Of a DNA stretch of 5,688 nt, positions 1 through 5,170 are shown in pieces (the stretch's first letter is position 1; every line of letters begins with the position of its first letter). The DNA is from CAZMOK01 sp964567785 (lineage in GTDB: Bacteria > Bacteroidota > Bacteroidia > Bacteroidales > JAGOPY01): positions 1-5,688 of the forward strand of contig CAZMOK010000117.1 in assembly GCA_964567785.1 (NCBI GenBank), in the 5' to 3' direction. The translations under genes and the position numbers were made by a program. The notes under the pieces are model-generated. The model was not told the DNA's origin and made no database searches. It saw only the letters and a list, made by a program, of their open reading frames with translations.

Positions 1-14
1 CGTATTCATCGGAT

Positions 15-22
15 GACTTTTG
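15..22 (+). promoter_or_regulatory. Possible Bacteroidetes -7 promoter box for the DUF434 gene
   Basis: GACTTTTG matches the Bacteroidetes sigma-factor -7 consensus TAnnTTTG at all fixed positions but the first. Transcription would start roughly 5 nt downstream, giving a leader of only about 10 nt before the ATG at 37. A second, overlapping candidate is TATCTTTA at 23-30, which matches except at the last base and would make the transcript nearly leaderless. The -33 element would lie at or beyond the window edge, so neither can be confirmed. The first 36 bases show no recognisable end of an upstream gene. Confidence 0.35.
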
Positions 23-36
23 TATCTTTATAGTTG

Positions 37-711
37 ATGAAACCATTGAGCAGTAACTTCATTACAGCCAGCCAGGATTATGTCTATTTGCTGGAACGCT
101 CTTACCCGCCCAAAACCATCCTGAACCTGGTGGGCACAAGATACTCCCTCTCAGCCACGGAACGGTCGATGCTCTACCGCGGTGTGTCCCCTTCCGCGGA
201 AGCGAAAAAAAGAAAAGAAAAAAAGATAAGCCCGGCCAAACTCGAAGGGGCTGAAAAGATCCACATCGATACCCTGAATGTCCTCCTGACCCTCCATGCC
301 TACCTGGCAGGCCAACCTGTCTATATCTCCACCGACGGGTTTGTGAGGGATGCTGCCGAAGCACACGGAAGCCCTGACCTCCCCCACCTGGCGCGCAGCG
401 TCGAAATGCTTACAGTTTTCCTGGAAAGAATGGGCATTAAAGAATGTACCTTCTACCTCGACAGGAAAGCTGACAACACCACCCTGGCCTTGAGGATCCT
501 GGATAAAGAACTGAAGAAAACTTCCTTTGACCATGCGATCATTATCAGCAACGAAACGGATAAGAGAATAGAAAAGGCAAGGGATGGATTTGCGGCCACA
601 TCCGATTCCACAATCATAGACCGTACACCGCTGCAGGTGGCCGACCTGCCGGAAGGGATACTGGCAGAGAACTTCGGTCCCGACCTCATCAGTCTGCAGG
701 ATATTTTATAA
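37..711 (+). CDS. DUF434/DUF5616 (COG2454-type) protein of unknown function
   Basis: This is a 224-residue soluble protein with no signal peptide or membrane segment; its function is unknown. Residues about 12-50 (DYVYLLERSYPPKTILNLVG, then RYSLSATERSMLYRG) match my memory of the DUF434 helical domain. A lysine-rich linker (58-68) follows. Residues about 74-215 match the DUF5616 part of COG2454 proteins, with the motifs DGFVRD (100-105), YLD (140-142) and ATSDSTIID (187-195). That half alternates strands and helices and carries acidic residues at strand ends (D78, D100, D105, D142, D190, D195). This pattern would suit a Rossmann- or PIN-like metal-dependent fold, but that is inference. COG2454 is, as I recall it, best known from archaea. 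I chose ATG 37 over the in-frame TTG at 34, which directly precedes it. The stop codon TAA overlaps the promoter box of the next unit. The linker is encoded by two A7 runs, one of which forms an A_AAA_AAG slippery site (see findings). Confidence 0.75.
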   Translation: MKPLSSNFITASQDYVYLLERSYPPKTILNLVGTRYSLSATERSMLYRGVSPSAEAKKRKEKKISPAKLEGAEKIHIDTLNVLLTLHAYLAGQPVYISTDGFVRDAAEAHGSPDLPHLARSVEMLTVFLERMGIKECTFYLDRKADNTTLALRILDKELKKTSFDHAIIISNETDKRIEKARDGFAATSDSTIIDRTPLQVADLPEGILAENFGPDLISLQDIL

Positions 712-716
712 CTTTG
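709..716 (+). promoter_or_regulatory. Bacteroidetes -7 promoter box for the TPP riboswitch transcript
   Basis: TAACTTTG is a perfect match to TAnnTTTG. Its first three bases are the TAA stop codon of the DUF434 gene. Transcription would begin near 721-722, a few bases ahead of the riboswitch P1 helix at 727, which is where an aptamer transcript should begin. I see no convincing -33 TTG element 19-21 nt upstream (about 685-690). The call therefore rests on the -7 match and its position. Confidence 0.55.
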
Positions 717-726
717 TACCACTATT

Positions 727-803
727 TTCCAATAGGGGTGCCCTAACTTTCGGGCTGAGATCATACCCTTTATACCTGATCCGGGTAATGCCGGCGTAGG
801 GAA
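727..803 (+). ncRNA. TPP riboswitch (THI element)
   Basis: This RNA aptamer binds thiamine pyrophosphate and controls the downstream receptor gene. All conserved blocks are present: GGGGTGCCC (735-743), CTGAGA (755-760, pyrimidine-sensing loop), ACCTGATC (774-781), and GGGTAATGCCGGCGTAGGGAA (783-803, pyrophosphate sensor). The five helices can be drawn: P1 TTCC 727-730 with GGAA 800-803; P2 GGG 736-738 with CCC 766-768; P3 GCCC 740-743 with GGGC 752-755; P4 TAC 773-775 with GTA 796-798; P5 CCGG 781-784 with CCGG 791-794. The P3 arm is short, and P1 is only 4 bp, so it should be easy to open. In this family TPP binding normally switches expression off. The aptamer ends 69 nt before the receptor start. 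I see no GC-rich terminator in between, so control of translation initiation is more likely than termination. Confidence 0.95.
776..790 (+). repeat. Copy 1 of a 15-nt direct repeat (in the riboswitch)
   Basis: CTGATCCGGGTAATG lies inside the pyrophosphate-sensing arm of the TPP riboswitch. It is repeated exactly at 3281-3295, over the stop codon of the receptor gene. Both copies are followed by CCGG, so both can form a CCGG/CCGG hairpin. Confidence 0.9.
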
Positions 804-821
804 TAAAAAAAGGATATTCTC
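799..821 (+). promoter_or_regulatory. Candidate anti-P1 hairpin (riboswitch expression platform)
   Basis: GGGAATA (799-805) can pair with TATTCTC (815-821), giving 7 pairs including one G-U, with a 9-nt A-rich loop that contains AGGA (811-814). Its 5' strand contains the GGAA that forms the 3' side of riboswitch P1 (800-803), so this stem and P1 exclude each other. That is the geometry expected of a ligand-controlled switch. The pairing is read directly from the sequence; its role is inferred. Confidence 0.45.
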
Positions 822-836
822 ACCTGGCTGCTCCTA

Positions 837-868
837 TTGATTTTTAAGTTGAACGACTAAAAAATCAA
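837..868 (+). promoter_or_regulatory. AT-rich hairpin ending just before the receptor start codon
   Basis: TTGATTTTT (837-845) and AAAAATCAA (860-868) form a perfect 9-bp stem with a 14-nt loop. The 3' strand ends 4 nt before the ATG at 873, so folding would hide the stretch where the ribosome binds. No T run follows, so this is not an intrinsic terminator. With the aptamer upstream, it could be part of a translational switch, although seven of the nine pairs are A-T and the stem alone is weak. Confidence 0.4.
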
Positions 869-872
869 AGCC

Positions 873-3284
873 ATGTTGAAAAGATCGATCACACTGTTTT
901 TCTTAAGTTTTTTGTCACTGGCCCTTTTTGCCCAGTTTTCCATTTCGGGCAAAGTGAGGGATGCCGCCACAGGTGAACCGCTGCCGGGCGCGCACATAGT
1001 CCTCACCGGGACCTATAAGGCCACGGTTACCGACGTGAACGGGAATTTTGAGGTCCGCAGGCTCGATGCCGGGACATACAATCTAAAGGTCAGCTACATA
1101 GGTTACGCAACAAAGGAAAAAATGGTTGAGCTCGATTCCGACACTGAAATACAGATCAAGCTGGAACAATCAGCCGTTATGGGAGAAGAGGTTATCATAA
1201 GCGCCACACGTGCTGCAACAAACTCCCCCACCACCTTTACCAATGTTTCGGAAATGGAGATCAGGGAAACCAACCTGGGGCAGGACCTCCCCTACCTCAT
1301 CGACCACACCCCGGGGGTGATCACCACCTCCGATGCAGGCAACGGGATAGGCTACACCGGGATAAGGGTGAGGGGCACCGACCTGTTCAGGATCAATGTC
1401 ACCATCAATGGCATCCCCCTGAATGATTCCGAATCACAGGGTGTCTGGTGGGTCAACCTGCCCGATTTTTCCTCCTCCGTAGAGAACATCCAGATACAGC
1501 GGGGTGTTGGGACTTCCACGAACGGGGCCGCCGCTTTCGGCGCCAGCATCAACATACAGACAGAAAAGCTCAACCCCGAGCCATACGGCGAGGTGAGCGC
1601 CACCTACGGCTCCTTCAACACCAGTAAAATAAGCGTCAAGGCAGGCACCGGCCTCATTAAGGATAAATGGGCCGTCGATGCCAGGTATTCCCGGATCCAT
1701 TCCGACGGATATATCGACCGGGCTTTCTCCGACCTCAACTCCTACTTTCTCTCAGGGGGCTATTACGGTGAAAAGACCATGGTCAAGATGACCGTCTTCT
1801 CCGGCACCGAGAAAACCTACCAGGCCTGGGAAGGGATCCCTTCCTACATCCTCGACACGAACCGCACCTACAACGGTCTCGGCGCCTACACCGGCCTTGA
1901 CGGCAACCTGAAATACTACGAAGACCAGACCGACAATTACACACAGAAGCATTACCAGCTCTACCTCGTGCAGGAGCTCAGCCGCAACTGGAGCTTCAAC
2001 ACGGCACTCCACTACACCAGGGGCGAAGGTTACTATGAAGAGTACAGAACGGGACAGTCGTTTTCGGACTATGCCCTGCCCGATCCGGTAATCGGGGACG
2101 ACACGCTTACCTCAACCGATCTCATCAGGCAGAGATGGCTCGACAACGATTATTACGGTATGACCTTTTCGTTCATCCACGACAGCAAAAGAAGGCTGAA
2201 CGCAACCATAGGAGGGGCGTTCAGCTACTACGATGGCGACCACTTCGGGGATGTCATCTGGTCGAGGATAGCCACCCATTACGATTTCCCGCACAGGTGG
2301 TATGAAAACACAGGTATCAAGACCGATCTTAACCTGTACACAAAAGCCACCTGGCAGATAAGCAACAACCTGAGCGCATACGGCGATTTGCAGTACAGGC
2401 GCATCGACTACCGGATAAACGGGCCCGACAACGACTTCAGGGACATTACGCAATCGCGTTTGTGGAACTTCTTCAACCCGAAGGCCGGCCTCCATTACAA
2501 GATCAACAGCCGCAACAAGGCCTACCTGTCATTTGCCATAGCGAACCGTGAGCCCAACCGCAGCGCCCTTACCGATGCCAATCCTGCCAGGCCTGCACCT
2601 GTCCACGAAACCCTCTACGATGTGGAAGCGGGATATGGGTTCAACTCGGCCAGGCTCTCATTGGAAGCCAATCTGTATTACATGAAATACAGGAACCAGC
2701 TTGTGCTGACAGGGAAGATCAACGATGTGGGCGACCCGGTGCTTGAAAACGTGCCCGACAGCTACAGGGCAGGGATCGAAGTGTCGGCCGGTGCAAGGGT
2801 TACCGATTGGTTCAACTGGAACTTCAACATCGCCCTGAGCGAGAACAAGATCAGTGACTTCACCGAGTATGTCGATAACTGGGACGAATGGCCCAACCAG
2901 GTTGAAAACAACCTGGGCACGACCGATATCTCCTTCTCGCCCCCGGTTGTAATGAACAACATCCTGCATTTTGAACCCCTGGAGAATCTGAAACTGAAAG
3001 TATTTTCTAAATATGTAGGTAAGCAATATATAGATAACACTTCCAGTGAAGAGCGAAAGCTTGACCCTTACTTTGTGAACGACGTGCTGATTTCTTACAG
3101 CGTCTTCCCAAAGTTCATGGAAGAGATAACCTTCACCCTGAAAGTGAACAATGTATTGGACGAAGAGTACGAAACAAACGCCTGGGTTTACAGGTATTAC
3201 AGTGAGGGATTGGAAGGGATGTACGATGGATACTTTCCGCAGGCCGGGATCAATTACCTGGCAGGACTGACGCTGAGGTTCTGA
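873..3284 (+). CDS. TonB-dependent outer-membrane receptor, probable thiamine transporter under TPP riboswitch control
   Basis: This 803-residue outer-membrane receptor should import its ligand into the periplasm using TonB-ExbBD energy. Residues 1-20 form a Sec signal peptide (basic start, leucine/phenylalanine-rich core, LALFA then Q21, no lipobox cysteine). Residues about 23-98 are a carboxypeptidase-regulatory-like beta-sandwich (GKVRDAATGEPLPGAHIVL, then GNFEV and VSYIGY), common in Bacteroidetes receptors. A TonB-box-like stretch, EEVIISATRA, is at 105-114. The plug spans about 115-230, with GIRVRGTD (163-170), NGIPLNDSESQGVWW (179-193) and IQIQRGVGTSTNGAAAFGA (206-224). The rest is a 22-strand-type barrel ending in the typical terminal phenylalanine (LTLRF). 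The start is clear: the signal peptide begins there. The thiamine role comes from the riboswitch; Bacteroidetes receptors of this kind (Omr1/OMthi) are known from comparative genomics and from Bacteroides thetaiotaomicron. No SusD-like partner, PnuT transporter or kinase adjoins it. Codons at 3000-3056 are unusually AT-rich (see findings). Confidence 0.9.
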   Translation: MLKRSITLFFLSFLSLALFAQFSISGKVRDAATGEPLPGAHIVLTGTYKATVTDVNGNFEVRRLDAGTYNLKVSYIGYATKEKMVELDSDTEIQIKLEQSAVMGEEVIISATRAATNSPTTFTNVSEMEIRETNLGQDLPYLIDHTPGVITTSDAGNGIGYTGIRVRGTDLFRINVTINGIPLNDSESQGVWWVNLPDFSSSVENIQIQRGVGTSTNGAAAFGASINIQTEKLNPEPYGEVSATYGSFNTSKISVKAGTGLIKDKWAVDARYSRIHSDGYIDRAFSDLNSYFLSGGYYGEKTMVKMTVFSGTEKTYQAWEGIPSYILDTNRTYNGLGAYTGLDGNLKYYEDQTDNYTQKHYQLYLVQELSRNWSFNTALHYTRGEGYYEEYRTGQSFSDYALPDPVIGDDTLTSTDLIRQRWLDNDYYGMTFSFIHDSKRRLNATIGGAFSYYDGDHFGDVIWSRIATHYDFPHRWYENTGIKTDLNLYTKATWQISNNLSAYGDLQYRRIDYRINGPDNDFRDITQSRLWNFFNPKAGLHYKINSRNKAYLSFAIANREPNRSALTDANPARPAPVHETLYDVEAGYGFNSARLSLEANLYYMKYRNQLVLTGKINDVGDPVLENVPDSYRAGIEVSAGARVTDWFNWNFNIALSENKISDFTEYVDNWDEWPNQVENNLGTTDISFSPPVVMNNILHFEPLENLKLKVFSKYVGKQYIDNTSSEERKLDPYFVNDVLISYSVFPKFMEEITFTLKVNNVLDEEYETNAWVYRYYSEGLEGMYDGYFPQAGINYLAGLTLRF

Positions 3285-3295
3285 TCCGGGTAATG
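3281..3295 (+). repeat. Copy 2 of the 15-nt direct repeat (over the receptor stop codon)
   Basis: CTGATCCGGGTAATG is identical to riboswitch bases 776-790. After it this copy reads T then CCGG, where the riboswitch reads CCGG directly. The preceding receptor codons also contain GCTGAG (3272-3277), like the riboswitch GCTGAGA, but the helices between the two blocks are absent, so this is not a second complete aptamer. Confidence 0.85.
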
Positions 3296-3309
3296 TCCGG
3301 TCAGCTTTT
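3281..3309 (+). terminator. Terminator-like hairpin over the receptor stop codon
   Basis: CTGA (3281-3284) and CCGG (3286-3289), with T3285 bulged, pair with CCGG (3297-3300) and TCAG (3301-3304). The loop is the 7-nt GTAATGT. C and TTTT (3306-3309) follow the stem, as in a weak intrinsic terminator. The stop codon TGA (3282-3284) is inside the stem. The 5' arm and most of the loop are the 15-nt copy of the riboswitch arm. The short T run makes the terminator call moderate. Confidence 0.5.
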
Positions 3310-3342
3310 ATGATTACTTAACACTATATTCGCAAACATAGT

Positions 3343-3350
3343 TACCTTTG
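3343..3350 (+). promoter_or_regulatory. Bacteroidetes -7 promoter box for the SPFH-HMGL unit
   Basis: TACCTTTG is a perfect TAnnTTTG match. It lies 27 nt before the ATG at 3378, which would give a 5' leader of roughly 20 nt, normal for this phylum. The -33 region holds only a weak TTAAC (3318-3322) at about the right distance. The leader is A-rich (AACCAAATAATAAATT) and has no Shine-Dalgarno sequence, as is usual in Bacteroidetes. Confidence 0.6.
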
Positions 3351-3377
3351 GATTGTTTTTTAACCAAATAATAAATT

Positions 3378-4214
3378 ATGGCACAGGAAGAACAACTGAA
3401 TTTTAAAAAGGTTTTACCGATAGCGATCATAGTGGGAGCTATCATCCTCGTGATCATCTTCTGGAGCAGGATGACTATCACGATCGAAGCCGGCCACGGT
3501 GGCGTGCTTTTCCGGACTTTCGGCGGCGGTCTTAAAGTTGAAAAGACCTATGGTGAAGGGTTCCACTTCATTGCACCCTGGAACAACATGATTGTATACG
3601 AAGTTCGTCAGAAAGAAATTGGCGAAGTGATGAACGTACTTTCATCCAACGGACTGGAGATCAATGTGGACGTTTCGGCATGGTACCAGCCTGTTTACAG
3701 TGAACTTGGATATCTGCATCAGAAGATCGGTACTGATTACCTGCAACGGGTGGTCATTCCGGCATTAAGGTCTGCAGCGCGAAGTGTGATCGGACGCTAC
3801 ACGCCGGAACAGATCTATTCCACCAAACGGGATGCGATCCAGGACGAGATCTTTGAAGAAACAAAACTGATCCTTCAGCCTAAGCATGTGCAATTGAACA
3901 GGGCACTCATAAGGTCTATCACTTTGCCTCAAAACATCAAAAATGCTATTGAAAGTAAGCTCCGCCAGGAACAGCTTGCGCTGGAGTATGAGTTCAAGTT
4001 GCAGCGGGCAGAGCAGGAGGCTGAAAGGCAGCGTATTGAAGCCGAAGGGAAAGCCAACGCCAACAGGATATTGAGCGCCAGTCTTACCGATAAGATCCTG
4101 AGGGATAAAGGTATTGAGGCTACGATGAAGCTTTCTGAATCCACCAATAGCAAAGTTGTTATTATCGGAGGTTCAGGTGACGGCCTGCCTCTCATTCTCG
4201 GCGACAGCAAATAG
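3378..4214 (+). CDS. Prohibitin-like SPFH/Band 7 membrane protein
   Basis: This 278-residue protein is of the prohibitin branch of the SPFH (stomatin/prohibitin/flotillin/HflK-C) superfamily. Such proteins form large ring or cage assemblies at the membrane and affect membrane domains and the proteases working there. A short polar N-terminus precedes one hydrophobic helix (about 12-29, VLPIAIIVGAIILVIIFW), which should anchor it in the inner membrane. The SPFH domain covers about 32-205, with GHGGVLFRTFGG (39-50), GEGFHFIAPW (59-68) and RYTPEQIYSTKRDAI (140-154). An alanine/glutamate-rich coiled coil runs about 190-230. The tail VVIIGGSGDGLPLILG (260-275) is typical of prohibitins. Its length is normal. 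No NfeD-like protein or HflK partner gene is beside it, so its client is unknown. The next gene begins 14 nt after its stop, suggesting a shared transcript. Start choice: the ATG sits 27 nt after the promoter box and gives a normal N-terminus. Confidence 0.9.
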   Translation: MAQEEQLNFKKVLPIAIIVGAIILVIIFWSRMTITIEAGHGGVLFRTFGGGLKVEKTYGEGFHFIAPWNNMIVYEVRQKEIGEVMNVLSSNGLEINVDVSAWYQPVYSELGYLHQKIGTDYLQRVVIPALRSAARSVIGRYTPEQIYSTKRDAIQDEIFEETKLILQPKHVQLNRALIRSITLPQNIKNAIESKLRQEQLALEYEFKLQRAEQEAERQRIEAEGKANANRILSASLTDKILRDKGIEATMKLSESTNSKVVIIGGSGDGLPLILGDSK

Positions 4215-4228
4215 TGTGATTGACAACG

Positions 4229-5104
4229 ATGAAGGTTAAGATTACTGAGACTCCCAGGGATGCGATGCAAGGTTTGAAGACATTCATCCCCACAGAATCC
4301 AAGATAAGTTACATAAACAGCCTGCTCAAAGTCGGTTTCGACGTGATCGACTTTGGCAGCTTTGTTTCCCCTAAGGCCATCCCCCAGCTCAGGGATTCGC
4401 AGGAAGTGCTGGAAGGGCTCGATACAGAGAGCAGCAGGTCGAAGCTGCTTGCGATCGTAGGAAATGTAAGGGGTGGCAAAACAGGGGCCTCACTTGAAAA
4501 AATTGACCTTTTAGGGTTTCCTCATTCCATTTCCAACAAATTCCTCGAACTGAACATCAATTCCAATATTGATAAATCCAGGAACACAGTAAAAGAGCTC
4601 CTTGAAATCTGTGAAGGCTCAGGAAAGGAACTGGTCATCTATCTTTCAATGGCCTACGGCAACCCATACAATGAAGACTGGAGCCAGCAGCGCCTTGCCG
4701 ATGAAGTGGGCCTGCTCAGTGATATGGGAATAAGGCATATTGCCCTTTCCGACACGATCGGCGTTGGGAACAGCGAAACCATAGGAGACTCCTTTTCAGA
4801 ACTGGTTCCGGCCTTTCCTGATATTGAATTCAGTCTCCATCTGCACACGACCATTGACAACTGGTATGATAAGATCGATGCAGCCTTCAGGAACGGCTGC
4901 CGCAATTTCGACGGGGTGCTGAACGGCCTGGGCGGGTGCCCCATGGCCGATCACAAGCTGGTTGGCAATATTTACACCGGGTTCCTGCTTGAATACATGC
5001 AAAAAAACAATATTGAGGTCTCCATAGATAAAAAGGCATTCGAAAACGCGGTTACCAAATCCATAACCACCTTCGCCCTGATCGACTTTGAAATCCCGGA
5101 ATAG
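4229..5104 (+). CDS. Hydroxymethylglutaryl-CoA lyase-like enzyme
   Basis: This 291-residue DRE-TIM metallolyase is of the HMG-CoA lyase type. The family cleaves 3-hydroxy-3-methylglutaryl-CoA to acetoacetate and acetyl-CoA, the last step of leucine breakdown, in the cytoplasm. Residues matching the known active site are R10-D11 (in TPRDAMQG), FVSPK (45-49), DTIGVG (175-180), the metal-binding pair H204-x-H206, and the signature GLGGCP (233-238) with active-site C237, then N247. It diverges from the textbook human/Pseudomonas enzyme: D41 where they have the glutamate before FVSPK, HLHTT instead of HCHDT, and ADHKLVGN instead of the AxGASGN loop with G251 at the following glutamate position. 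It may therefore be a distinct subfamily, and the exact substrate is not certain. I chose ATG 4229 over the in-frame TTG at 4220; homologues begin near this residue. There is no promoter in the 14-nt gap after the SPFH gene, so co-transcription is likely. No other leucine-degradation gene is in the window. Confidence 0.82.
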   Translation: MKVKITETPRDAMQGLKTFIPTESKISYINSLLKVGFDVIDFGSFVSPKAIPQLRDSQEVLEGLDTESSRSKLLAIVGNVRGGKTGASLEKIDLLGFPHSISNKFLELNINSNIDKSRNTVKELLEICEGSGKELVIYLSMAYGNPYNEDWSQQRLADEVGLLSDMGIRHIALSDTIGVGNSETIGDSFSELVPAFPDIEFSLHLHTTIDNWYDKIDAAFRNGCRNFDGVLNGLGGCPMADHKLVGNIYTGFLLEYMQKNNIEVSIDKKAFENAVTKSITTFALIDFEIPE

Positions 5105-5105
5105 T

Positions 5106-5141
5106 AGCCCCCCCTCCCGTGGGTGGGGCTGGACGCTTTTT
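5106..5141 (+). terminator. GC-rich hairpin with T run after the HMG-CoA-lyase gene
   Basis: AGCCCC (5106-5111) pairs with GGGGCT (5125-5130). Inside this, CCC (5116-5118) may partly pair with GGG (5121-5123). A TTTTT run at 5137-5141 follows after a 6-nt gap. It begins 2 nt after the HMG-CoA-lyase stop, where a terminator is expected. The T run is not directly attached to the stem, so termination efficiency is uncertain. The hairpin also covers the -33 region of the smpB promoter. Confidence 0.5.
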
Positions 5142-5143
5142 AC

Positions 5144-5151
5144 TACCTTTG
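5144..5151 (+). promoter_or_regulatory. Bacteroidetes -7 promoter box for smpB
   Basis: TACCTTTG is a perfect TAnnTTTG match and is identical in all eight bases to the box ahead of the SPFH gene. It lies 20 nt before the ATG at 5171, giving a leader of about 15 nt. The -33 region falls in the G-rich arm of the preceding hairpin and has no TTG. Confidence 0.6.
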
Positions 5152-5170
5152 CACCCAATTTACTGATCGT

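Noticed and set aside
62..764. Three overlapping minus-strand open frames opposite the DUF434 gene
   Set aside because: They are low-complexity shadow frames rich in G, R, F and S, without family motifs, opposite a recognisable protein.
837..868. Intrinsic terminator as the riboswitch output
   Set aside because: The stem is mostly A-T and is not followed by a T run; the start codon comes 4 nt later, so a translational role fits better.
3272..3300. A second complete TPP riboswitch at the end of the receptor gene
   Set aside because: GCTGAG and CTGATCCGGGTAATG are present, but the GGGGTGCC block, the spacing between the halves and the GCGTAGGGA end are missing. It is at most a fragment, reported as a repeat.
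4220..4228. TTG start for the HMG-CoA-lyase gene
   Set aside because: ATG three codons later fits the family N-terminus and is the stronger start codon.
5123..5170. Extended smpB start at GTG 5123
   Set aside because: The extension lies in the upstream hairpin, crosses the -7 box, and adds residues not found in SmpB proteins.
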